From Chromera velia (Eukaryota; Sar; Chromeraceae), in NCBI GenBank assembly GCA_018398765.1, contig JAHBMJ010000327.1, forward strand, positions 1 through 27,500: a stretch of 27,500 nt of DNA. Reading direction: 5' to 3'. The notes under the pieces are model-generated. The model ran no database searches, was not told the DNA's origin, and was given only the letters and a program-made list of their open reading frames with translations. Shown here in pieces: positions 1-9,826 of this stretch (position 1 is the first letter of the stretch; every line of letters starts with the position of its first letter). The translations under genes and the position numbers were made by a program.

Positions 1-8
1 GTGCGTGC

Positions 9-82
<74 letters not shown>
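1..82. repeat. (GT)n microsatellite
   Basis: Almost pure GT dinucleotides with a few GC and AT interruptions (GTGCGT, GTGTAT). It lies just upstream of a likely 3' splice site, so it is probably inside an intron of the first gene. An open frame runs through it only because the repeat has no stops. Confidence 0.95.
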
Positions 83-83
<1 letters not shown>

Positions 84-116
84 GGAGCATGGCCGTGTCT
101 TTCTCTGTGCATGCAG

Positions 117-1534
117 AGGGGTCTTGTGTGGACATTTTGATCGCTTTGGCGAAGAAAAGCAGAGCGAACTATGATATGGTGAGTCGGTCAGGCAGGCGAT
201 CAGCCAGTGAGGGTCGCATCACTCAGGCAGCTGCTTCTGTGTGAGAACTCAGAAGGGCGAGGCGGAGTAAGATTGATAGAGAATTTCTCCTGAAGATCAG
301 GGCATTGTTCTTCTGAGAGGAAAGGCGCCATGCAGGGAGAGGCAGAGGGTAGTGGGTTGTCGTTCTTGAAGGGACGATTGACGAAACTGGACGGCTGACA
401 GATGGCAGAGAGGAAAGGTGGCGGAGAGTCGAAGAGAGAATAAAGCAGCAAATACAGAACATCTACAACACTGAAAAGCCATGATCAGTGGACTGTTCTC
501 AAATTGCCCTCTCTCGCAGTTTGCCATTTCTTGTTTCAGAAGGCCCCTCCTGTCCCGTCTCTGCAGGTTTTGGAAATGTGTGCTGACACTCTTCTGCAAC
601 AGCTCCTTTGTTTTCGTGCCTCTCCTTTTTCTCTGAGCATCTGCGTGTGCGCAAGGTCTCTGATTCCATCTGTACATCTGTGACCTGCCTGTTTCTTTCT
701 GAGCATCTGCAGGTGATGGAAATGTGTGCTGAAGAAGAAAAGAACAGGGGCGTGAAGCGACACGCAGCCTATCAAAGACCAATGACAATGACCAAACTGA
801 CCCCCTCCCCAGCAGCCTCACCAAGAGAAGAGAGAGAGGGGACGGGGGGACTGGGGGGGCGTCGGCTCATTTTCTCCCGTCACTCTGCACCCACACTCTC
901 GCAGGGTGCCGCCCCATCGGGCGCAGGGAAGTCTCCCATGGCTCTGTCTCCTGGGGATCCTCTGCCGTCTCCTTCCTCCCAGATGATGCCCTCATCTGCC
1001 AGTGGTCTCCCAGAGAGTGTCAGGGGTGCACGTCCCTTCGTGTCACCCCTGTCAGGTGTCTCTTCGTCCCGACTTGCCGAAGATGAGACCCGCAGAGGGC
1101 GGGCGCTCCTCAACCAGGCCATCAAAGATCGTGCATCCACGACGACTTCACCCCCCAGGAAAACTCTTGAAGAGCCGAAAAGGAGGAGAGTTGAGGCCGA
1201 AGGGGGAACAGGGACACACACTGCTGAACTGCCATCTGCATCATCTGCAGCTGCAGCAGTACCGTCCGCAAACCCACCCACAGGCTCCGTCAGTCTCCGA
1301 TTGCCTGAGGGCGAATCGTCGCAGTCCTTTCCACAGCTGTTGCGGTCTGGTTCGGCTGCAAGTGAGCAGGGAAGCCCCGCGTCGCAGTCGAGTGACCCTC
1401 TGAATTTCACTTGGGGGGGGGACATTTTGGATTTTCAGGCAGGGACCAAGCCTGTGACGGTCAAGGAGGGGGGGACGAAACGGAAGTGGAAAGAGGACGA
1501 GAAGGAAAAAGGGGGGGGAGGGGGGAGCGCATGA
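117..1534 (+). CDS. Ser/Pro-rich nuclear-type protein, 3' exons (5' end outside window)
   Basis: I do not recognise the family. The last exon, 713-1534, is clear: acceptor CTGCAG at 707-712, then 273 codons and a stop. An upstream exon at 117-178 is likely, with acceptor TGCATGCAG and donor GTGAGT at 179. It ends in phase 0 and the last exon starts in phase 0, giving ...AKKSRANYDM joined to VMEMCAEEEKNRG.... The protein is rich in Ser, Pro, Ala and Gly and looks disordered. A short basic run, PKRRRVEAEG (about nt 1172-1201), resembles a monopartite nuclear localisation signal, and a second basic patch, KRKWKEDEKEK, lies near the end. The stretch LNFTWGGDILDFQAG close to the C terminus is the least low-complexity part and may be a docking motif. 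Nuclear location is an inference. The 117-178 exon is less certain than the last one. Earlier exons would lie left of the window. Confidence 0.6.
567..735 (+). repeat. Duplicated 3' splice-site segment
   Basis: CTGCAGGT, two variable bases, then TGGAAATGTGTGCTGA occurs at about 561-586 and again at 707-732. A related TTTCT(C/T)TGAGCATCTGC segment occurs near 630-648 and 694-710. The copy at 707 carries the acceptor used by the last exon of the first gene. The copy at 561 looks like a second, decoy or ancestral acceptor; reading from it in phase 0 meets a stop after about 40 codons. Confidence 0.6.
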
Positions 1535-2403
1535 TCTGTGAGGAGGATCAAGAAGAGAAATATCGGATCAGAGATTCTCTACAGGGGTATCCATGTGTGA
1601 AACGTAGACTCTTAGGGTTCAGTGGTGTCTTTAGCCCTCTGGGTACGTCCTAGAACGTCCTGAGTTCACTTGAATCTGTGGAGACCTAGGTGTGGGACCG
1701 TGTGGACATATGGTTATCATGATATTACTTATTTATCTAGTGTCATATGTTCAGAATGGTTTTGTATTTCTCTTTCACACTAGCTTTAATCTATACTTTT
1801 TACCCCTTTGATATTCAAAGTTATAAACTTCATTGATTGATTGATTGATTTTTTTTTTTTTGATTGATTGATTGGATTGTTTGTATAGTATAAAATATAA
1901 AGAATCATGATTTCTAAACTTGAATCTAAAGTGGTTTTTTCATTCATTCTTTGATCTTATGGGTTTCTATTTTGCTTTCTTTTTCTGAAATCGAAGTTGT
2001 TTAAGTTTAGAATTGTTGACCTTCTGTTATAATTTATTGAGAAAACCACCTGTAGTTTTAAAGGTTTTTGAATCAATGAATAGAGTAAGACTTTAAGATA
2101 TGATAGCATAACATTTATCTTCCAGGAAACGCCGCGGTCCACTGCCAGCCAGATATCAACTAACAATTTAAACTTATTCAGTTTTGTTGAGTAGTAAGTG
2201 AAAAGTGAAGAAGACGTAAGAATAAGATGGCGTTAAGTAGTGTTAGGTTGCCATCGTTGTAGAGAATAAGAAGGGGAAGCTCGGAATTTCTTGGACCTCG
2301 ATATCGCCATGGCACTTTCCGCGCAAAAATCGAAGGCACCGCGCGGGCCCCCCGTGACATATCCCGTGACTCAGATGGCACGCCCGCGAAAAAAAATCAC
2401 GCG
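1535..2403. other. Intergenic region with AT-rich island
   Basis: This holds the 3' flank of the first gene and the upstream flank of the second. About 1690-2200 is AT-rich with no coding character. Composition becomes more GC-rich from 2280, where CCCGTGAC is repeated at about 2350 and 2364 just upstream of a TATA box. I see no gene here. Confidence 0.7.
1833..1874. repeat. (TGAT)n microsatellite interrupted by a T run
   Basis: About four TGAT units, then a T homopolymer of about 12, then three more TGAT units, inside the AT-rich spacer. Confidence 0.9.
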
Positions 2404-2412
2404 TATATAAAA
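2404..2412 (+). promoter_or_regulatory. TATA box candidate for the 2767-5524 gene
   Basis: TATATAAAA lies in an otherwise GC-rich stretch about 355 bp before the ATG at 2767. It is the best TATA-like element upstream of this gene. Transcription would then start near 2435 and leave a 5' leader of about 330 nt. Inference only. Confidence 0.45.
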
Positions 2413-2514
2413 TTGCTCACGCATGCAGTCGACATACAGAGCTGTTTCTTCTGTATATCGATTCATTTTTTTTTTTCTTTTTAAAGTCATCGCGTGACAC
2501 ACACTCTCCAGACG

Positions 2515-2570
2515 TACGTGCATGCGGATTGATCGATCGAATTCGATCAATGTACGTACATGCATGCATT
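2515..2570. promoter_or_regulatory. Palindrome cluster with TGCATGCA motif
   Basis: An inverted repeat, ATTGATCGA (2528-2536) and TCGATCAAT (2543-2551), is separated by 6 bp. It is followed by CGTACATGCA (2555-2564) and TGCATGCA (2561-2568). TGCATGCA-type motifs are ApiAP2 binding sites in Plasmodium and occur in Toxoplasma promoters. The position between the TATA box and the ATG suggests a control site in the promoter or leader. Confidence 0.45.
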
Positions 2571-2766
2571 CGTCGAATTGACTTCTGATCAACTGATTCG
2601 GCTCTCTGACGACTGCTGAAGGTGTACCCTCCAACACACACTAGAATCTTTCAGTCAAAGAGCACCAGGCGACCAACAGTCACACCAAGCGACCCAGCAA
2701 GCTTCAAGGTTTCCCCAAAGGACACCAACCGAGACTCACCTCAGTTCCCTCAATCCACATCGCAAG

Positions 2767-5524
2767 ATGGGAGCAAAGCTTTCCAAGGACCAGATCGAGA
2801 CCGATCTTCAGGAGTTCTATGGACGTCAGTAAGCTCTCTTGCAAGCACCCTTGCTCATGAACACCATACTGGCACACCAATCTCCCCTGTTCTCTGACAT
2901 TTCCATCGATCTTCACGCCTTGCTCTCTTTCCCCTCTTCCTTTCGTGTGCAGCCCAGCCCGCTCTCCTTCAGAGAGTCACGGCCATTTACGCCCCTCTGG
3001 ACCCCGAGTAAGTCTTCTGTTCACAGAGTCACAGAGTCCTCTTTCATCTCTTGTGCTTTCTCTGCCCAGAACCTCCGTTTCGATCGTGTCCCAAAGTCCC
3101 AAAACCCACACGTGCATTTGTGTTTTCGCACCTTGCATGCATGCACAAAGCATAAAGTCTCTTCCCGGTATTTTCTCCTCCATAGGCTTCATTGGCCCGC
3201 TGAGCCTTGTCAAAATCGAAACTTTTCATGCCCTCTTTGATCCACAGACACACATAGAAAGAACCGGAAGGAGAAAGGAAGAGTTGACCACCCAAACTCC
3301 AAGACATACAGACATTTGGTCAACTACCGATACAGACGTGCAAAGTATATATACAGATTGTCAAACCCTGCGATTGAAGTTCCTTGTTTAGTCTCACCTT
3401 TTCCTCAAATGTGTCCTGAACCCAGATCCTCCTCTCCCGAGGACATGTGGACGGTCACTTGAGCCATCTGGCGCACAATCACACGAAGAAACTCGCATCT
3501 TTCACTCAGATTTATTTTACCACATACATATCGACACATACAGAAGCACCCGAACAAAATTTCACCATCTTGCTCACCACTTCCCCCCGTCCCGCTGCAG
3601 GCAGGATGACTCTGTCCCCTTCGAGTACCTGGAACCCCAGCTGATGCCCATCCTGATGGGACTGGACCCCGCCATGATGCAGACCCACGTGACTGAGACG
3701 GGCACCATCAGCCACACCGACGTGAAGAAGGGCTACGCAGCCTACGGGATCTCCCCCACAGGGAGCGTCTCCATGGAGGCCTGGCAGTGCACTGTGATGG
3801 TCTGGGCCAAACAGTTCACCGACGACAGAGCCAGAATTGCAGAGGTTAGCCTACTTGCCTACCTCTCTCTGGTGCCCGTAGATGTTTGCTTCTTTCGTGT
3901 TTGCAGTGTGCATTTTTCCTGAATGTGCCACTGTCCACGTATCTGATTCAAGTGATTGCTTCCGATCCTCTGTCTCGCTACAGCCCAGCATTCCTCTCTT
4001 CAACCAAGGCAAACAACTTCCCTGACCAGATTGTGGGTGTGGTCTGCAACTGCACCCCGTCTTTCGCTTTTTCCTTTGCCTTTTTGGCCTCGTTGATGCA
4101 ACTCCTTGATTGATTCATCCCTGACTGCGCGTTGACTGAACCCTGTCCCTTCCCCCGCCCCCTCCTGATGAACTGGCGTGCAGGAGCAGAGAAAGGCCTA
4201 CGAGGAGGCAGTGGCTGCTCAGCAGAAGGTGGGTATAGTAGAATAGCTTCTGTGGTTGGCGGGAAGGGAGGGGTGGGGGTCGATGTTGGCTTTTCTGGTC
4301 TCATGGTGTTTCCTGATTCCTTCTGCTTTCTCCATTATTCTCTCTTCTCCACCAGTTTTCTTTCTGCCTCTTTCTTTACTGAAGTACTTTTCTTTTTGCT
4401 CTTTTCAGCCGAATCGCTGAAACCCTCCCACCCCTCCGACCTCCCCCTTTTTGTTCCATGCACCCTACTTCCCTCAGAGCCCACTCGATCCCCTCTTTGG
4501 CTTTCTCCTGCACTCGTCTTTTTTCCCTTGTCATTGACCCCCTTCCTCTCCTCTTCTCTCCTCTCCTCTCCTCTCCTCTCCTCTCCCAGCTTGCATTTTT
4601 TCACTCCTTCATCATACATTATTTGACTCTGGCCCTTTTTTAACTTCTTCTCTCTGCAACCACGCGCACTCTGACCGTTGTCATTCTTCCTGGTTCCCTC
4701 CACACAATGACTACTTTGACTCTTCGCGTGTTTTTTTCCCCGTCTGCTTGGCTTTGTTCTGGGATCCTGATTGTCTCTTTCTAGTTCCCCGCTTTTCTCC
4801 CTCTTTCCTCCCGAGCAGATCCCCCTTCTCTACTCTTTGTATCCTTTCATGTCCGCATCGCTCTGCCTGCCTTTCTGCCTCTCTCTCTGTCTCTCTCTCT
4901 ATCTGCCTGCAGTCCATTGAGGAGGCCCAGACGGAGCAGGAGAAGCGCATGAAGGAGCAGTACGAAGCCTTCGAGAAGGCCCAAAAGGAGCACCAGGCGG
5001 AGGTCGAGAAGGTCCAGGCAGAGAACCAGAAGGCCTGGGAGGAGTACCACAAGGCCCAGCAGGAGGCATGGGAGGAGGCCGCAGAGGCCCACAGAAAGCA
5101 GCAGGAGGAGGCCAACACTGTGTATGCCCGGTCTCTTGACGCTCATGAGAAGGACGTGAAGAAGCAGCAGACCGAGTATGAGAAGGCTCAGGCTGAGTAC
5201 CACAAAGCCCAGCAGGAGGCTTATGAGAAGCAGCAGGAGGAGTATTACAAGCAGCATGAGGAATATTTCAAGGCCCAAGAGAAGGCCAGAGAGGACTATG
5301 AGGCTGCCCGACAGGCAGAGTATGAGGAGTACGAGAGCGCCCGTACTGAATTCGAGAAGGGTGTTGAGAAGGCTAGGCAGGAACAGGAGGAGGCATATGA
5401 TGCATGGCTCGAGGAGCAGGAGAGGCTCCGTAGAGAGGCCCTGATGCATCAGGTGGCTGCGTATTATTCCTTCACCACCACCAAGGGCCGCAGAAAGAAG
5501 AAGCGCTACTCCGGCTGCTGCTAA
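2767..5524 (+). CDS. N-myristoylated Tyr/Glu-rich coiled-coil protein with basic Cys-Cys tail (337 aa, 5 exons)
   Basis: Exons are 2767-2824, 2953-3007, 3601-3844, 4184-4228 and 4913-5524. All phases agree and the total is 338 codons. Donors are GTCAGT, GTAAGT, GTTAGC and GTGGGT; all acceptors end in CAG. The N terminus MGAKLSKDQ fits the N-myristoylation consensus (Gly2, Ser6, Lys7). About residues 35-120 form a globular part (DSVPFEYLEPQLMPILMGLD...), with two stretches, TETGTISHTDV and SPTGSVSMEAW, that look like degenerate EF-hand loops lacking most calcium ligands. Residues of about 120-315 form one long charged helix of E, K, Q, A and Y with Tyr every 7 or 8 residues. The tail is GRRKKKRYSGCC: a basic patch plus two terminal cysteines, suited to palmitoylation or Rab-like prenylation. 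I infer a membrane- or pellicle-associated structural protein. The family is unknown to me. The first exon-exon join is the weakest because a second donor overlaps it. Confidence 0.8.
3008..3600 (+). other. Intron 2 of the coiled-coil gene
   Basis: A 593-bp intron with GTAAGT donor and GCTGCAG acceptor. It contains a TGCATGCA motif at 3134-3141. I see no other gene or element in it. Confidence 0.75.
4229..4912 (+). other. Intron 4 of the coiled-coil gene, pyrimidine-rich
   Basis: A 684-bp intron with GTGGGT donor and GCCTGCAG acceptor. From about 4290 to the end it is strongly T/C-rich on the plus strand and includes a (TCTCC)n repeat. Open frames here reflect the biased composition. Confidence 0.75.
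4542..4588. repeat. (TCTCC)n pentanucleotide repeat
   Basis: About nine imperfect CTCTC/TCTCC units inside the last intron of the coiled-coil gene. Confidence 0.85.
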
Positions 5525-7189
5525 GCGTTTGAGCTTGGTGGGTGCACAGAGTGCGTAAAAGGGGGGGGGGGAGAGGTGAGAGACACCATGAATGAGCAAC
5601 AGACGATGTGAAGGACTGGGGTCTCGGTCATGTCTCTTCTCTTCTCATGTTCGTGGGCGTGTGTGTTTCAAAGAAGGGGGGGAGAGGAAGGAACAAGAAA
5701 TTTGATGTTGCTGTGCAGAGAGAAAGATGCTTTGTTCTTTCTTCTTTCCTCACTTTCGGTTCCCTCCCTTCGATAGCTGTGTCTTTCTTCCTATTCCTAG
5801 CCCTGTAGAGAGGCAAACAAGAGATGGAGATGTTTACGTTAGAATGCGCCAACGAGAAGATCGAAGGCCAAACCATGCCTTCATGAAGAGACAAACAAAA
5901 CAACACTCCGCCTCCTCTCCCTCCCCTGATGCAATGGAGGAGGGAGGGAGATACGGGGAGGTTGCAAGGGAGGGATGGAGAGAGGATAAATGGTTGCAAG
6001 CTGTTGCATCCCCTGTCTTCTTTCTTCTCTTCATCGCATAGGGCGCTGACTGTCCTTCACCTAATTTTCTTCTTTCTTTCATGCCTGTTCTTTTTTGTCC
6101 TCTTTCCTTTCTTCCATTCAGTCTTTCCTCTATTACTGGCGCTGCAAAACACAAAAAAGAAAGAACGTCGAGACCAAAATGAAGTCTCGAGAAGAAACCC
6201 ACAAAACACATCAGGGCCCTGAATCATTCTTTCTCTTCCCCTCTGAGCGTATCGGGTGACTTCAACGATGCATTGCCATGCACGACAAAAAACACACACA
6301 ACAAGACATCACCATGCAAACGATAAGGCACCGATGCAGCACTCGGAACGAAAAGGAAGGGACGAAGACAAGAAACAAGAGGAAGGCACAGGGAAGAAAG
6401 GTCGAAGAAAAGACAAGACAAATGCACATTCTACCTTTACCTTTCTGAGGAAAAGGAGACAGGGCGCAATCACCTGGATGCATGGATCGATGGATCGACG
6501 GCTGCCTGCTGTTAGTTGTCTAATTTTTTTCATCCTGCCGGTTCTCCGCTATTTTGCTTATTCGCGCTCGCTGGTGACATTGAAGCACAGACACCTCGAG
6601 AGAAGGAAACACAACTGCCCATTCTCCTTAAGAAAGGAACCGTTCGATCCTCCTGCCGACAAAAGCATTCGCATACTCACGGCAGGACAGAGCGAATTGT
6701 TGTTCCAAGTCCGCACACCCTGATCTCATTGTGTGTCTGAATTCAACCAACTGTTCACGCCGTCGCCGGACCCCCGCCTTCCGCCTCCACCTTTGCAGCA
6801 ACACGTGTGCACTTTTGCAAGCTGGTATGGCAGCCCCCTCAATGAAAAAGGGTGCAAAGAAGAGACCCCAAGAAAGAATCAGAGAGCAACTCCTGACATT
6901 CTGCCAGGGAGAGGATGATCGTGCCTGCATCCTAGCTGTCTGCCTGCCTTTTTGCATCATTGCGTGTCTGTCTTTGCTGTTTCAGATCTGCAGTGCTCTG
7001 CGTTCCGCTGCATGTGACTGAGTCGTATGCACCACTACATCGATTGAACGATCAACCAAGGAGTCGACCGAAAAGAAAAGTCACTGCAAGCGGTGACAGC
7101 GTGGCGCTGCTGCAGATCGCCCACTTTGATCACCAGTCCCCAGATGAACTTGCAAACACAATCCCGGCTCTATTTCAGTTTATGTTCAT

Positions 7190-7850
7190 TCACTAGTTCA
7201 TTCATTGCTTGCAGTTCATTTTCAACCTCATCATAGAAGTCCAGCTAGTAAGTTCAATCAAAATCGTATACTGTACCTGTTGTGTACCAAAAAATGCTAG
7301 GGTTTTAGCCTAGGATTAAGCGGATTTTATGGAATTTTAAGCAGGATTTTGGCAAATTTTATAGGATTTTATCTGCAGTGAAAAGTTATCAAACTTTGAG
7401 GCTAGCTAGGATACTTAACTTGCATGTCTTAGTAAGAGAGAAAAAAAAAATCTCAAATTATTATATATTACTGTTAGCTAGACTGTTGGTAGCTATACTA
7501 GGATTATGCTTGCATGGAGTTTTATTACTCTTTTAAACATTTTTCAGAATTTTTTGTTAAGATTTTATCTAGGTGACTAGGTCTAGATCTAGGTGCAAAC
7601 CAACATTGTTGGAGACCATAATGCTATAGATAAAAAACATATAATTAAATCTTTATTTCTTTAATTTTAGCTAACGCTTGTGTATAGACTTAAATACTCT
7701 AACAATACATGAAAACTCATAATTATACTCCTTGCATGGGGATGATTAATTTAAATATTTTGCATGCTTCAGAGCATCATGACTCATGATGTTTTTGTAC
7801 AGTTCTTACCAGAAAGCATCTGACAGTCAAACGTACAGGCCTTAAAGACT
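7190..7850. other. AT-rich island
   Basis: A sharp change to AT-rich sequence with short imperfect GGATTTTAT repeats (about 7320-7375) and many CTAG tetramers. It has no coding character. It resembles in composition the islands at 1690-2200 and 25740-26870. Confidence 0.6.
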
Positions 7851-8216
7851 AAAATGTACATGATCGACGGGCTTTTCAATTCGACAGCGACTTACAAACA
7901 GAACTTGTCATGCTTTGCACGAGCCCGACTGAGGTCCTTGCTTTCCATCAATCAAGGAGGGTGCTACGGAGTGTGGCGCGTTTTCATCCCTTGGATGAAT
8001 CTTGAGTCTGTCCGGCTGTGTGAGAGAACCCGGCCGCATGCGGTCATCAGTGGGGATCAGGAGACCTTAACAGACTCATCCAACGGTGCGTAAGCGTCTA
8101 TTCTCCTTTCGAAGCAACAACAGAGAGAAAGTTTGCGTTTCATTGGTTTGTTCTCTTCGTTATCTGTCCATTTCTTGATCAAGGTTTTCTCTGTTCCATG
8201 ACCTGACGTGCAAACC

Positions 8217-8218
<2 letters not shown>

Positions 8219-8258
<40 letters not shown>
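8219..8258. repeat. (CT)n microsatellite
   Basis: An uninterrupted run of about 19 CT units. Confidence 0.95.
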
Positions 8259-8261
<3 letters not shown>

Positions 8262-8984
8262 GTAAACCGATCCAACCACACATGGCAGCGCTGCCTGCTT
8301 TTTTGAAGGGATGTGCGAGCTGCCTCCCCCCTGCACGAATGGAACAACTTGATCATATCTTACCGACCCTCCATCGACCGTCTACGTCGGAGACGCCGTC
8401 TCCCCCTCCCTCCCTTCACGCTTGTCGCCACTGTCAGTGTATGGCATTGTTCGAATTGAAGCTGACTTGTTTCGTCAACTTTCTGCTTACTTTGTTCCGT
8501 CCATATTCGGTTGCTTTCTGTTTTGTGTTATTTACTTGCAGTGACGATCGATTGCTTTATGGTGAATTCACACAAGAAGGAAGAGAGTGTCCTGGTCACC
8601 TCTTCCTGGAAAGGCTGAGACAAGGAGGGGGAGGGAGGGGGTTTGCGATGAGGCAGACAGACAATGGAGGAAAGTATGCAATGGAAAGTTGGACGGACAG
8701 TCTCTACACACACGTGCACCTTACAGACACACAGAGAAGAGGGAGAGAGAGAAGTGAGAGAGAAAAGAAGGAAGCAAAGAGGTCGAAATTTCCTTGTCTT
8801 GATTTGCTGAAGAAACCCAGCTTGCAAAGGACAGAGGAAGACAGGATGAGTCTTTGTTTCCCCTTCTTTTTCAGCTGCAAAAGAACAAAGAACAAAAGCA
8901 AGAACGAACACGCGCACAATTGTGCGTACGAACACACATCGAGAAAGAGAGAAACATCCGCAGTCCTTTCCTTTCTTCTTACAA

Positions 8985-8990
<6 letters not shown>

Positions 8991-9020
<30 letters not shown>
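8991..9020. repeat. (CT)n microsatellite
   Basis: A run of about 14 CT units, preceded by CTCTT. Confidence 0.95.
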
Positions 9021-9021
<1 letters not shown>

Positions 9022-9180
9022 TCCTCTCTGTTCCCTGACTCCGACAGCGTTGCTGCTGTTGAGTGTCAAACGATTCCCCCTACACCCCCGCCTACTCCCC
9101 AAGTCCCCCCTTGTTATTTCAAGAGGACCTTTCCCGCTTTATTTGCTTCTCCCCCCCAGGCTCACATGCACCCCGTGTGC

Positions 9181-9222
9181 ATCCATCCATCCAGAGTGGA
9201 GCCTTTCGATCGATCGATCGAT
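9181..9222. repeat. (ATCC)n and (CGAT)n short tandem repeats
   Basis: Three ATCC units at 9181-9192 and four CGAT units at 9207-9222, in the convergent spacer. Confidence 0.85.
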
Positions 9223-9826
9223 CCGATGCCCCCATGCATTCAGTCATCTGATGGGAAAACCAAGATATATTGACTTTTTTTATTCTTAACTCCCGTCACC
9301 CAACCCGATTGATGCTTTAAGTCCAATCCATCCCCCCCACAAACTTAAGAGAACCCGATCCCTCTCCCGTCTTTCTGTCTAAGTGTATGTGCAAATAGAA
9401 ACATCTTTCAGGTTGCAATCAAATGAAAGTCAGTTTGAATGCCGTCTGTCATGAGAGACTTTCCGAGAGGAAAGGAAGGAAGGTCGGAGAGACACCTCCT
9501 CTGCACTGCTTCAGGCGCATCTATCCCTGTGCTATTCTTCTCTCCATTCTCCTGGCTGTCCCATTCGCCCTCTTTTCTCCCTTGCCATCGCAACTTCACT
9601 CCATCTGCACAAGGTCAAGTTCTTATCTCTCAGCGTGATTGTTCTTTTCTTGACACGAAGCTAGGAAGGAAGAAAGTGAAGAAGTAGAGAGAAGAAGAAC
9701 GAACGGAAACAAAGAGACGGGAGAATCGAAACGTATGGATTGAGTCAACTGATGCATCAGAAGCTTGACAGAGTCAGAGTCTCTCCCCCCAATGTTTCCC
9801 CCCTTCCCTCGTGTGCCCTCACTCGA

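Larger units (their letters stand above)
5525..9826. other. 4.3 kb convergent spacer, no supported gene
   Basis: The coiled-coil gene ends at 5524 on the plus strand and the Pro/Arg-rich gene ends at 9827 on the minus strand, so both point into this region. It holds their 3' ends, several microsatellites and an AT-rich island at about 7190-7850. Many short frames are open on both strands, but they are Lys/Arg or Ser/Leu/Phe-rich translations of purine or pyrimidine tracts. The least biased frame, 7854-8093 on the plus strand (79 codons, ATG start), gave no recognisable protein. I annotate no gene here. Confidence 0.6.

Noticed and set aside
5-244. Open frame through the GT repeat
   Set aside because: The first 25 codons are microsatellite translation starting at GTG. 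Only 117-178 has exon-like signals, so I used just that part.
880-1425. 181-codon minus-strand frame
   Set aside because: It is a shadow of the Ser/Pro-rich coding exon on the plus strand, with no splice or start context of its own.
4132-4626. Plus-strand frame rich in Ser, Leu, Phe and Pro
   Set aside because: It lies in the pyrimidine-rich last intron of the coiled-coil gene and is a composition effect.
4847-5599. Minus-strand Leu-rich frame opposite the coiled-coil exon
   Set aside because: It is the antisense of GAG/CAG/AAG codons, which reads as Leu-rich in this frame. The plus strand has the coherent spliced protein.
6256-6723. 155-codon plus-strand frame, Lys/Arg/His-rich
   Set aside because: Low-complexity translation of purine-rich spacer with no recognisable motif and overlapping equally long frames on the other strand.
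8282-9289. 335-codon plus-strand frame in the convergent spacer
   Set aside because: It passes through a (CT)n microsatellite and purine/pyrimidine tracts, changes amino-acid character abruptly and shows no domain. I see no consistent splice structure that improves it.
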